Assembly: GCF_004365875.1 (NCBI RefSeq)
Contig: NZ_SODF01000001.1
Location: forward strand, 3,348,001 to 3,412,000
Source: Kribbella kalugense
GTDB lineage: Bacteria > Actinomycetota > Actinomycetes > Propionibacteriales > Kribbellaceae
Direction of reading: 5' to 3'
DNA: 64,000 nt
In this document: piece by piece, positions 1-7,841 of the stretch
How the letters are laid out: each line of letters begins with the position of its first letter
Position numbering within the stretch: the first letter of the stretch is position 1
The notes under the pieces: generated by a model
Told to the model about the DNA's origin: nothing
The model's input: the letters and a program-made list of their open reading frames with translations, nothing else
Database searches by the model: none
Translations under genes and position numbers: made by a program

Positions 1-223
1 AAGACAAGATCCCCGTTGCGAGACCGTAGGTCGCTGCGTCCGGCCCGAGGCCTTGTCCATCCCCGATGCGGCGAAGCTGACAGTCGTCCTGTGCACGAAG
101 TTGATCAAGAAGAACACGCTCATCAGGGGGCATCAGCCCGGGTGACACGTCGGATAGTCGCCTTCTCAGGGGCAAGGGCCGCACAGCTGCGGTGAGCTTG
201 CGAAGCGGAACATTATCGCTCAT
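1..223 (-). pseudogene. 5' part of an MFS transporter (ACS/anion-cation symporter-like), apparently frameshifted, cut by window edge
   Basis: The minus strand starts with ATG at 223 and reads MSDNVPLRKL..., but transporter-like sequence appears in two frames. One frame gives FFLINFVHRTTVSFAASGMDKA, resembling transmembrane helix 1 and the following loop of ACS-family MFS proteins; the original frame then resumes as DAATYGLATGIL. This implies two compensating indels or a decayed gene. It lies just downstream of the reductase gene at 286-1212 on the same strand, so it was probably the uptake partner of this catabolic locus. Only about 70 codons are visible, so family assignment is tentative and sequence error cannot be excluded. 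Confidence 0.45.
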
Positions 224-285
224 GGTTGATGTCTTCTTCTCGCTGAGGTGGCGCGATCAGGAGAGACCTGCCGACGAGGCCACCC

Positions 286-1212
286 CTAACCGTCGAGTTC
301 CCAGCTGTGCTCGAGCCCGGACACCAGTCTTGCTAGTGCTGCGTTGAGGGGTGCGGATATCCCGTAGGATGCGGCTGTCTTGACGATGGCGCCGTTGATA
401 ACGTCGATCTCGGTACTCCGGCGCCGTTCGACGTCCTGCAGCATCGAGGGCTTGCCACGGCCCGCCCGTGTGTTCGTCGCCCGGATCGCCGCGATGCGCT
501 CGTCGTCGTCGATGTCGTAGCCGGCAGCTCGTGCAATGGCACACGACTCCCGAGCGATGTCCTCGGCCAGCTCTGCGATCGGAGGGTAGGTCACCACTTC
601 GACGGCGGGAAACCGAGTGAGGGCTGACAACGGCAGCGATACGGAGTTGAGGATCAGCTTCTTCCACACCTCGGTTGCAGCATCGGCTGTCGCGGTGCAA
701 TCCCAACCAGCTTCGGTCAGGACGGCCGCGACCTCGGTCGACCGTGTAGTCCCGCCTGCGTAGTCGCCGATGTAGGTTGCGCCCACACCCGACTGGTCGA
801 CCTTGCCGAGTCCACGAACATGACAGCTGTTGTAGGTCACTCCCTGGATGAGTTGATCGCGCGGCATCGCAGTTGCCAAGACTTCGACATTGCCCCAACC
901 ATTCTGCAGCGACATGATGCTGGTCTGCTCGTCGATTAGCGGCTGAAGCGTCTTCGCGACTTCGCCAGTATGCGTTGACTTGACCAGCACGACCACAAGA
1001 TCCGCGATCCCGATCTCGGCAGCCTCGGTGGTGGCACCGGGCGTTCCGATGACCGTGCCGGCCCGAGGAGTTGCGACTTCGATACCGTGCTTACGGATGT
1101 GCGAGATCAGTTCGGAGGATGCATCCAGCACATACACGTCGTTGCCACTGAGCTGCAAGGCGGTCGCCAGGGTCCCACCCATCGCACCGCTGCCGACAAT
1201 CGCGATCTTCAT
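286..1212 (-). CDS. Ketopantoate reductase family (PanE/ApbA-like) NADP-dependent oxidoreductase
   Basis: A 308-residue protein that probably reduces a 2-keto acid with NADPH. The N-terminus MKIAIVGSGAMGG is a Rossmann GxGxxG motif. The C-terminal half has the helical ketopantoate-reductase features, including VWKKLILNSVSLPLSALTRF (the conserved K-x2-x2-N segment) and a late S-M-L-Q-D-V-x-R-R-R-S-T-E-I-D motif typical of the family. I chose ATG 1212 because the Rossmann fold begins there and AAGGTGAGG lies just upstream; a longer reading to 1338 would cross the operator. Family members outside the panB/panC cluster are often catabolic. The location beside a GntR regulator, FAH hydrolase and aldolase suggests a sugar-acid or dicarboxylate pathway rather than pantothenate synthesis; that is inference. 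Confidence 0.85.
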   Translation of the reverse strand: MKIAIVGSGAMGGTLATALQLSGNDVYVLDASSELISHIRKHGIEVATPRAGTVIGTPGATTEAAEIGIADLVVVLVKSTHTGEVAKTLQPLIDEQTSIMSLQNGWGNVEVLATAMPRDQLIQGVTYNSCHVRGLGKVDQSGVGATYIGDYAGGTTRSTEVAAVLTEAGWDCTATADAATEVWKKLILNSVSLPLSALTRFPAVEVVTYPPIAELAEDIARESCAIARAAGYDIDDDERIAAIRATNTRAGRGKPSMLQDVERRRSTEIDVINGAIVKTAASYGISAPLNAALARLVSGLEHSWELDG

Positions 1213-1260
1213 CCGAATCCTCACCTTAAGGGCACGCCTGTCCGACAGGGTCTCGTCGCA

Positions 1261-1284
1261 CCTATATTGGTTGACCAATATAGG
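1261..1284. promoter_or_regulatory. Perfect palindromic operator, probably for the neighbouring GntR/FadR regulator
   Basis: Two 11-bp arms, CCTATATTGGT and ACCAATATAGG, are separated by a 2-bp spacer. The site lies about 50 bp upstream of the reductase start on the minus strand and about 190 bp upstream of the GntR gene. Its core TTGG-N4-CCAA recurs at 1338-1353 and, with one mismatch, at 2271-2291. FadR-type GntR repressors commonly bind TGGT-N-ACCA-like palindromes. Confidence 0.65.
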
Positions 1285-1337
1285 CACAGTACAGCAGGAT
1301 TGGCGATCCTGAAGCCAGTCAGGCTCGATCCGCTCCA

Positions 1338-1353
1338 AATTGGTATGCCAATT
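1338..1353. promoter_or_regulatory. Second TTGG-N4-CCAA palindrome
   Basis: AATTGG-TATG-CCAATT is a perfect 6-bp inverted repeat with a 4-bp spacer, sharing the TTGG-N4-CCAA core with the sites at 1261 and 2271. It is about 120 bp upstream of the GntR gene, so it could serve autoregulation or act with the first site 77 bp away. Confidence 0.5.
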
Positions 1354-1471
1354 GCGTGGAGGGTTCAGCAGTGAGGGTCCTCGCCGTTGTCACCCGGCCG
1401 ACGCTGAGTGATCGCGCGGACGCCAGGGCACTAACGTGGACCGCCGAACGTAGGTCCGAAGGGAAGTCAGC

Positions 1472-2197
1472 ATGGATGTCGCGGAGACGGACGATGGCGC
1501 CCTGGGCACCGGCTCGCAAGCGGTGACCCAGCAACTGATGGACATGTTTGTGGGCGGCAACTTCCGACCCGGCGATCGTCTTCCCGCCGAGCGGCGCCTG
1601 GCCGAAAACTTCGGTGTCGGACGAGCCGCGATCCGAGAGGCACTTGCGGCTCTCGAGATGTTGGGTGTCGTCGAAACCCGCCACGGTGCCGGAACCTACC
1701 TGCAGGCCACCGCCGAGAACCTCCTCCCGCGTTCGATCGAGTGGGGCCTGTTGCTGAATCAGCGGGAGGCAATCGACCTCGCCGAAGCGCGCGAGCAACT
1801 GGAGATCTCGATCGTTCAACTGGCCGCGACCAGGGCGTCGGCCCAGGACATCGACCGGCTGTCCGCGGCCCAGGGCCGGATGGAATCCGCGACAAGCGAC
1901 CCGGACGCGTTCGTCGCCGCCGATGTCGAGTTCCATCTGGAACTGGCGAAGATCGCCGGCAACAGCGTGTTGGCCGGGATGCTTGCGAGCACGAGGTCCC
2001 TACTCGAAGTGTGGATCCGCAGAGCGTCCAGTGGTGAGCGAAGCACGAACCTCACCCTGGAAGAACACCGCCGGATCGTGGATGCGGTGACAACGGGCAA
2101 CGTCGACTCGGCCAAGGGAGCCATGCGCGTGCACATGAACGGCGCGCGAGCCAGGCTCGTCACATCCCTCGACGACTCCCCGCCTCAAAGTGGCTGA
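1472..2197 (+). CDS. GntR family transcriptional regulator, FadR/FCD subfamily
   Basis: A 241-residue repressor-like protein. Residues ~15-80 form the GntR winged helix (F-R-P-G-D-R-L-P-A-E-R-R-L-A, then VGRAAIREALAALEMLGVVETRHGAGTYL). Residues ~95-230 are an FCD helical ligand-binding domain with the expected metal/ligand positions (D-V-E-F-H near 155-160 and E-E-H-R-R-I-V-D-A near 205). It lies between the minus-strand reductase and the plus-strand FAH-DhaKL-aldolase operon, with palindromic sites on both sides, so it probably controls both and itself. The inducer is unknown; FCD proteins usually sense small carboxylates such as sugar acids. Confidence 0.9.
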   Translation: MDVAETDDGALGTGSQAVTQQLMDMFVGGNFRPGDRLPAERRLAENFGVGRAAIREALAALEMLGVVETRHGAGTYLQATAENLLPRSIEWGLLLNQREAIDLAEAREQLEISIVQLAATRASAQDIDRLSAAQGRMESATSDPDAFVAADVEFHLELAKIAGNSVLAGMLASTRSLLEVWIRRASSGERSTNLTLEEHRRIVDAVTTGNVDSAKGAMRVHMNGARARLVTSLDDSPPQSG

Positions 2198-2270
2198 CCA
2201 ATATGTCATCACATGCATCCCCCTCTGAGCTCTTGCGCTTGACTGACCTCGACTCCAGAGTAGTCTGATC

Positions 2271-2291
2271 TTGAATTGGTCAACCATTCAA
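2271..2291. promoter_or_regulatory. Operator-like palindrome upstream of the FAH-DhaK-DhaL-aldolase operon
   Basis: TTGAATTGGT-CA-ACCATTCAA is an inverted repeat with a one-base bulge, 20 bp before the ATG at 2312. The TTGG-N4-CCA core matches the sites at 1261 and 1338. A related half-site, TGGCTGACCAATAT, overlaps the end of the GntR gene at 2191-2204. A repressor bound here would overlap the promoter or leader of the operon. Confidence 0.55.
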
Positions 2292-2311
2292 GAAGAGTGG
2301 AGCGCACATCA

Positions 2312-3175
2312 ATGAAGCTGGCCACCATCTGGGACGGGTCACGGTCCGTCGTCGCAGTCGAGTCGGACAATGGCTGGATTGACACGGGCAATCCCTCGAT
2401 GTTGGAGCTCATCCAGGCAGGTGAGGACGGTCTGCATTCCGCCCGCGCCGCTGTCGACGGCTCGACCGAGCCGATCGCCGTCGAGCGTTTTCTCGCTCCG
2501 ATCACGCCGCGGCGCATCCTGGGTACGGCGATCAACTACAAGACCCACGCCCTCGAGAACCCGGATTGGGTCGATCCGGGAGACCCGATGGTGTCCTGGT
2601 GGAAAGGGCCGCACGCAGTCGTAGGGCCTGACGACCCGATCGTTCTTCCGTCCAACGCAGTGATCGACCGTGGGAACTGGTTCGACACCACCTACGAGGT
2701 CGAGCTGCTCATGGTCATCGCCAAGGACGCGAAGTTCGTGCGCTCCGAAGACGCCGACGACTACATCTTCGGGTACACCCTGATCAACGACGTCACTGCC
2801 GCGGGACTCATGCTGAAGCACGCTCAGATGATGCTCGGAAAGAACGTGGACACCTTCGCCCCGATCGGACCAGTCATCGTCACGAAGGACGAGTTCGACT
2901 TCGAGAACGCCCACATCTCGTGCGATGTCAACGGAGTCACCGTGCAGGACGAGCCGGTCGCCAACATGCTGCACCGACCCGAGCGTCTCATCGAGTGGGT
3001 CTCATCGATCATCACCATCGATGCCGGCGACTGCATCAGCACCGGAACCCCCCGCGGAACAGCACTGTGGCATCCGGACCACCCTTGGCTGAAGCCCGGC
3101 GATGTCGTCACGGTGCGCGAGCCCTCGATCGGACAGCTGACCAATCCGGTGAGCGCGCCGCAACAGACGCTCTGA
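2312..3175 (+). CDS. Fumarylacetoacetate hydrolase (FAH) family protein
   Basis: A 287-residue enzyme of the FAH superfamily, which cleaves or hydrates beta-diketo or 2-keto acid substrates using a divalent metal. Visible family features are R-I-L-G-T-A-I-N-Y (substrate lid), the metal-binding Y-E-V-E-L segment, the downstream D of T-L-I-N-D-V-T-A, the G-K-N-V-D-T-F-A-P-I-G-P loop, and D-C-I-S-T-G-T-P-R-G-T near the C-terminus. ATG 2312 is preceded by GTGGAG at a good distance. It is first in an operon with kinase subunits and an aldolase, which fits an acylpyruvase or 2-keto-3-deoxy acid-processing role. The exact substrate cannot be read from sequence. Confidence 0.85.
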   Translation: MKLATIWDGSRSVVAVESDNGWIDTGNPSMLELIQAGEDGLHSARAAVDGSTEPIAVERFLAPITPRRILGTAINYKTHALENPDWVDPGDPMVSWWKGPHAVVGPDDPIVLPSNAVIDRGNWFDTTYEVELLMVIAKDAKFVRSEDADDYIFGYTLINDVTAAGLMLKHAQMMLGKNVDTFAPIGPVIVTKDEFDFENAHISCDVNGVTVQDEPVANMLHRPERLIEWVSSIITIDAGDCISTGTPRGTALWHPDHPWLKPGDVVTVREPSIGQLTNPVSAPQQTL

Positions 3176-3268
3176 CGGGCAATCCAGCGCTTCAGTCCAG
3201 CTCGTGCGGGCGTCGCACAAGTGCCCTCTTCAGGAAGCGTCCGCGGAAAAATCGATCGGGAGCTGAGC

Positions 3269-4267
3269 ATGAGCAAAATCATCAATGACGCCGAAACAGT
3301 CGTCATCGAATCCCTCCGAGGACTTCAGCACGCACACGCTTCGATCCTGCAGGTTAACGAGTCTCCGTTGTTCGTCCGCACGGCCGGCAAGCGTCCCGGT
3401 GGACACGTGGGTGTCATCTCCGGCGGGGGCAGCGGCCACGAGCCTCTGCACGCCGGCTTCGTCGGACTTGGGATGCTCGCTGCGGCGGTGCCCGGACCGG
3501 TCTTCACTTCGCCAGGCCCCAACCAGATCACGGCCGCGGCACGGTCAGTGGATTCCGGCGCCGGCGTGCTGTTCCTCGTCAAGAACTACACGGGCGACAT
3601 CATGAACTTCGAGGCCGCTGCCGAAGACCTCGCGGCAGAGGGTATCCGGTCCGCGACCGTCGTCATCCGGGACGATGTGGCGATCGCCGATACGGAAGCG
3701 ACCGCAGGACGCAGAGGTGTCGCAGGCGTCGTGTTCGTCGAGAAAATGGCCGGTGCCGCCGCGGCGCGAGGCAACTCACTGGACCTGGTAGCCGCCGTCG
3801 CCCAGGCTGCCGCTGACCGGGTGCGCACGATCGGAGTCGCGCTGGCGGCTGGATCCCTGTTCCATTCTCCCGAGCCCACCTTCGACCTCACTGAAGGCGA
3901 GCTAGAGGTCGGAATCGGGATTCACGGCGAACCGGGGAGATGGCGAGGGCCACTCGTTCCCTCTCGTGAGCTGGTCGAGACCATGCTCGACGCCGTCCTC
4001 GCCGAGATTGACGACAACAAGCAGGTTCTCGTCCTGGTGAACGGGATGGGAAGCACGAGCCTCGCGGAGCTGCACATCGTCTTCAACGACGCCTACGAGA
4101 TCCTTGAGCATCGCGGGTTCGAGGTGCGTGATGCGCTGGTCGGCGACTTCGTCACCAGTGTCGATATGGCCGGGTTCAGCATCTCGATCCTCGGCGTGAC
4201 GCCGGAACTCGAGGACTTCTGGCGCGATCCGGTCGACACGCCGGCGTTGTCGAGGCACAGGCGATGA
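3269..4267 (+). CDS. DhaK-like subunit of a dihydroxyacetone or short-sugar kinase
   Basis: A 332-residue DAK1 domain, the length of stand-alone DhaK. It contains the substrate-site I-S-G-G-G-S-G-H-E-P motif and GIHGEPG, whose His (about residue 219) is the residue that forms a hemiaminal with the substrate carbonyl in this family. ATG 3269 follows GGGAGC; an upstream reading to 3221 has no support. The next gene encodes the ATP-binding DhaL half and overlaps by 4 bp, but there is no DhaM or PTS protein. This favours ATP-dependent use, as in actinobacterial kinases for four-carbon sugars. Substrate could be dihydroxyacetone or a tetrulose; the aldolase context suits either. Confidence 0.88.
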   Translation: MSKIINDAETVVIESLRGLQHAHASILQVNESPLFVRTAGKRPGGHVGVISGGGSGHEPLHAGFVGLGMLAAAVPGPVFTSPGPNQITAAARSVDSGAGVLFLVKNYTGDIMNFEAAAEDLAAEGIRSATVVIRDDVAIADTEATAGRRGVAGVVFVEKMAGAAAARGNSLDLVAAVAQAAADRVRTIGVALAAGSLFHSPEPTFDLTEGELEVGIGIHGEPGRWRGPLVPSRELVETMLDAVLAEIDDNKQVLVLVNGMGSTSLAELHIVFNDAYEILEHRGFEVRDALVGDFVTSVDMAGFSISILGVTPELEDFWRDPVDTPALSRHRR

Positions 4268-4902
4268 CCGCCACCTGCGACTTCGTCCGGATCTGGGAGC
4301 ACGTCAGCTCGCAGATCGAGGCGCATCGCGACACCCTCAATGATCTGGATCGAAAGGCCGGCGACGGCGATCATGGCGAGAACCTCTCGCGCGGCTATCG
4401 CGCGGCTCTGGTATCCCTCCAAGACCGGCCCCCGGAACAGTTGGCGGACGGATTGGCCCGAGTCGGAAGCGTGGTCACCGATGAGGTCGCGGGAACCTCG
4501 GGCTTTCTCCTCGGCTCGGCCTTTCGGGAAACGGCCCGCGTTCTGACGACGGCCGAGACTCTGACCGCGGACGCGGTTGGCGCTGCGCTGAGTGCGGCGA
4601 TCGACGCCATCGAGCGCCGAGGCAAGGCCCGGCTGGGAGACAAGACAATGCTCGATGCCCTCATTCCCGCGCGTGACGCGATCGCGTCACTGGATCCGGC
4701 CGCGAGCGCGCACGTTGCGCTCCAAGCAGGAGCCAAAGCGGCGCGGGAAGGCGCCATCGCGACTGCGAACCTCATCGCGACCAAAGGTCGCGCAAGCTAC
4801 GTCGGCGAGCGCGGGCTGGGCAGTCAGGACGCGGGAGCGGTATCCACAGCGCTCACTCTCGAGGCACTCGCCGCAGCGACTCGAAACGAGCAGGCCAGAT
4901 GA
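4264..4902 (+). CDS. DhaL-like ATP-binding subunit of the same kinase
   Basis: A 212-residue DAK2 domain. The Mg-nucleotide site is visible as KAGDGDHGEN near residues 30-38, and G-K-A-R-L-G-D-K-T-M-L-D-A plus R-A-S-Y-V-G-E-R-G-L-G-S-Q-D-A-G-A match conserved DhaL segments. Its ATG overlaps the dhaK-like stop as ATGA and its own stop overlaps the aldolase start the same way, indicating translational coupling. Together with the preceding gene it should make a complete two-subunit kinase. Confidence 0.88.
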   Translation: MTATCDFVRIWEHVSSQIEAHRDTLNDLDRKAGDGDHGENLSRGYRAALVSLQDRPPEQLADGLARVGSVVTDEVAGTSGFLLGSAFRETARVLTTAETLTADAVGAALSAAIDAIERRGKARLGDKTMLDALIPARDAIASLDPAASAHVALQAGAKAAREGAIATANLIATKGRASYVGERGLGSQDAGAVSTALTLEALAAATRNEQAR

Positions 4903-5678
4903 ACGAGGAACTCCGAAAAAAACTAACGTCACGGGAAACCGCCTTCGGCCTCTGGGTCACCTCCGAGGCGCCCGCCATCACCGAAGTGGTTGGGACTCTG
5001 GGTCTGCACTGGGTATGCCTCGACATGGAGCACGGTTATCTCGATTACCGCGACATCGCCGGGCACTTGACCGCCGCCCGAGGTTCCGGCTTGTCGGTGT
5101 TCGTCCGGCCGCCGACCCAGGATCTCGAGCCGACGAAGCGGGCCCTGGACCTCGGCGCACACGGACTGATCATTCCTTTGGTGGACAACGCCGAGGAACT
5201 TCAGAAGGTCCACAAGCACGCTTTCTATCCACCGCACGGTCGACGCGGGATCGGCGGTGAGCGCAGCGTCACATGGGGCCTGAATCTCGAAGCGTACGTG
5301 CGCTCGGCCAACGACGAAATCATGATCGTGCCGATGATCGAGACGCAGACCGCCTACGAGAACCTCGACGCCATCCTGGATACCCCGCGCGTCGAGGCAG
5401 TCTTCCTCGGACCCGGTGATCTGTCCGCAAGCCGTGGCGCCATAGGAGAATGGGAAGGTCCCGGCGTCGCGGAAATCAATCTCGACATCCGCCGCCGTGC
5501 TGCCGCCAAGGAAATTGCGGCAGGCATCGTAGCCCGCGATACCAACGACGCCAAAAGTCGACGCGACCAGGGGTTCGGCATGGTCTCCCTAGGTTCCGAC
5601 ATCGGTCTAATGATCCGGCAGATCCGGCAGATGGCACGAGATCTAGGGGGTAGCCCCATCGACCATCGCTGGTTCTGA
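4899..5678 (+). CDS. HpcH/HpaI family class II aldolase (2-keto-3-deoxy acid type)
   Basis: A 259-residue pyruvate aldolase. The conserved C-L-D-M-E-H-G-Y (catalytic His), F-V-R-P-P (pyruvate-binding Arg), V-P-M-I-E-T (metal Glu) and F-L-G-P-G-D-L-S (metal Asp) are all present in order. Such enzymes split 4-hydroxy-2-oxo acids into pyruvate or oxaloacetate semialdehyde plus an aldehyde. As the last gene of the FAH-DhaK-DhaL operon it could release the carbonyl compound that the kinase phosphorylates. Its last 25 codons are duplicated at 8843-8910 as part of a long direct repeat. Confidence 0.88.
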   Translation: MNEELRKKLTSRETAFGLWVTSEAPAITEVVGTLGLHWVCLDMEHGYLDYRDIAGHLTAARGSGLSVFVRPPTQDLEPTKRALDLGAHGLIIPLVDNAEELQKVHKHAFYPPHGRRGIGGERSVTWGLNLEAYVRSANDEIMIVPMIETQTAYENLDAILDTPRVEAVFLGPGDLSASRGAIGEWEGPGVAEINLDIRRRAAAKEIAAGIVARDTNDAKSRRDQGFGMVSLGSDIGLMIRQIRQMARDLGGSPIDHRWF

Positions 5679-6383
5679 TTCCAGCGTCACCGCGACATCG
5701 ACGAGCACCACCCACACCCGCAGCGCGCGGATCAGCGACACGTTGCCGAGCCGCAGCCAGGTTGCGGCGTTCAGTAGCCGGGTGCTGCGGCGTGGTGGGT
5801 TTCGCCGTATGGCGTGGCAGCAGAGCGGATGCCGAACAGCCCGTCGGGGAAATCTCTGAGCCGTCGCCCCAGCCTGTGAGCCGGTAGTCGGCGTTCGACT
5901 TTAAGCGGAACACCACCCTCATAGGCACGGGAGTTCCAAATGCAGTCGAAACAAACGTGGCTCTGTAATTTGCTCGATCGGCGGAGCCGAGGGAGCGAAT
6001 GGTGGCGGGCGGGCGCGTCCGCCACCCCTTCATCGTGAACAGGCTGCCGTCGCCGCGGCTCGGCAAATGCGTTGCCTGACCGTCGGGAAGGAGCAACCCG
6101 GTGTGCACGCCGTCGACCGGAAGTAGTAGGTCGGGTGGCAGAGAATCTCCCACATCAGCAGCAGCACGGGCGTGTCGGCGATGAATTGTCCACCGGGACA
6201 GGTCGGACACAGTTGGCACGCCGCTCGGTGCACACCAAACCTACTATTCGCGGTCATGGCCGGGCTTCCTCCTTCACCCTGATCATGCGTATGAAGACCA
6301 GACCGGCGAGCGCACCGACCACACAGGCAAGGGCTGCCCAATACAGCGTGTGCGCGAATGCCCCAGCTGATTCCTTGGCCGAC
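5602..6383 (+). repeat. Direct repeat unit 1 (diverged), partner of 8843-9574
   Basis: About 780 bp resembling 8843-9574 along its whole length, with shared blocks such as CAGATGGCACGAGATCT, TGAGCCGGTAGTC, CTCCCACATCAGCAGC, GCTTCCTCCTTCACCCTGAT-like and CCACACAGGCAAGGGCTGCC. It spans the 3' end of the aldolase gene, a 575-bp stretch without a convincing gene (5679-6253), and the 3' end of the MFS gene. The intergenic part has minus-strand reading frames that are not conserved between copies, so I do not call a gene there. Estimated similarity is roughly 75-80 percent by eye. Confidence 0.8.
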
Positions 6384-7747
6384 GTGTTGTGCACCAAGGC
6401 GAAGTAGATCGACCCGTAGACAGCGATACCGAGCAACTGTCCGATCTGCAGAGTGGACACCAGGACGCCGCTGGCGCTACCCGCGAACTTCAGCGGCACG
6501 TGCGACAGAGCCATCGACAAGATCGGCCCGAAGCCATAGCCGAACGCCGCCGAGAGACCGAAGTTGACGGTCAGGTAGAGCGACGCGGGATCGGTCGCGG
6601 TGCGCAGGCTCCATGCCATGATCACGTATCCGGCCGCACCGATGAGCATTCCACCGATCATGAAATAGGTGTGGATCCAGGTCGGGAACCTGCGCCACGT
6701 CAGACTGCCCAGCGCGAATCCGACGCCGCCTGTGATGAACAGCAGGCCAGTATGCAACGCGCTGAGTCCCAGTCCGGCCTCGAAGTGCAATGCCTGCGCG
6801 AGCAGACTCCCGGCGTATGAGGACTGCATCAAGACCATGAACAACAACAACCACACGAAGCCGCGCGCTCCGACGACCTCAGCGGAGAGGATGGGATCCC
6901 GCCCCGACGCGCGGCGCTCGTGCCATGCGCTCAGGACCGCGAGCGGCACGACCAGGACAAGGAGCACGATCGACCAGACCGGCCAGCCGAGACCGGGACC
7001 GAAGACAAGCGGGATGACGAAGGAGGCAACCGTCGCCATCAGGCAGACCACGCCGATCAGATCGAAGCTCCGCGCGGAGTCGCCGCCGCGCCGAGGCACA
7101 AACCCGAGAACCAATGCGAAGAGAGCCACGCCGATAGGTACGTTGACCAGGAATATCGGTCGCCACACAAGGTGCAGGATGTTCGCGCCCACCAGCAAGC
7201 CACCAACGATCTGGCCGCAGATCGCGCCGATGGCGATAACCGCGCCGTAAAGGCCGATCGCCCGGGCTCGCCCATGACCCTCGAAAGTCCGCTGAATGAG
7301 GCTCATCACCTGCGGTACCATGAACGCCGCCGAGGCGCCCTGCAACAAGCGAGCCAAGACCAGGAAGAACGAGTTCGGCGCCATACCGCAGATGAACGAC
7401 ATCAGCGTGAAGCAGAGTACTCCAATCGCCAATACCCTCGCGTGGCCGAACCGATCGCCGGCGCGTGCGCCGGTGATCAGCAGGGTGGAGTAAGCGACCG
7501 TGTATCCGGCGACGATCAACTGCAACACGGAGCCCGATGTGTGCAGATCCGAGCGCACCGCTGGCGAGGCTACGTTCACGATAGTTACATCCAGCACCGC
7601 CATGAACTGGGCGACCAGCAGCAGCGCAAGAATGATTCCCTTGCGAATTCTCTTCGACTCATCTCGGCCACAATCCGCCGAGGCTCCGGAGGCCGCGAAA
7701 CTTCCATTCGAACCAGAGCGAGCCCAATTGGGATTTTGAACATTCAT
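6254..7747 (-). CDS. MFS drug-resistance transporter, EmrB/QacA (DHA2, 14-TM) type
   Basis: A 497-residue inner-membrane exporter. After a ~35-residue hydrophilic start, transmembrane segments begin at IILALLLVAQFMAVLDVTIVNVASP, the family motif D1 of DHA2 exporters (L-D-x-T-I-V-N-V-A-x-P). The loop motif G-x-R-x-G-D-R-F-G-H-A-R-V and the motif-C region A-I-G-A-I-C-G-Q-I-V-G-G are present. Length fits 14 helices. It is divergent from the XRE regulator at 7842, a common exporter/regulator arrangement, and probably extrudes a toxic small molecule. Its 3' end lies in the direct repeat and is duplicated at about 9440-9574. Confidence 0.9.
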   Translation of the reverse strand: MNVQNPNWARSGSNGSFAASGASADCGRDESKRIRKGIILALLLVAQFMAVLDVTIVNVASPAVRSDLHTSGSVLQLIVAGYTVAYSTLLITGARAGDRFGHARVLAIGVLCFTLMSFICGMAPNSFFLVLARLLQGASAAFMVPQVMSLIQRTFEGHGRARAIGLYGAVIAIGAICGQIVGGLLVGANILHLVWRPIFLVNVPIGVALFALVLGFVPRRGGDSARSFDLIGVVCLMATVASFVIPLVFGPGLGWPVWSIVLLVLVVPLAVLSAWHERRASGRDPILSAEVVGARGFVWLLLFMVLMQSSYAGSLLAQALHFEAGLGLSALHTGLLFITGGVGFALGSLTWRRFPTWIHTYFMIGGMLIGAAGYVIMAWSLRTATDPASLYLTVNFGLSAAFGYGFGPILSMALSHVPLKFAGSASGVLVSTLQIGQLLGIAVYGSIYFALVHNTSAKESAGAFAHTLYWAALACVVGALAGLVFIRMIRVKEEARP

Positions 7748-7841
7748 GAGCCAATGATGACCGGTGCTTCGCGACTGCGTAAGGCGTACCCATTACTATA
7801 ATTGGCAGTACCACTCTTAGCCCGACCAAGGGAGCAATCAC

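Noticed and set aside
5771..6025. Minus-strand frame in the non-coding part of the direct repeat
   Set aside because: The corresponding frame is not preserved in the second repeat copy, so there is no evidence of coding selection.
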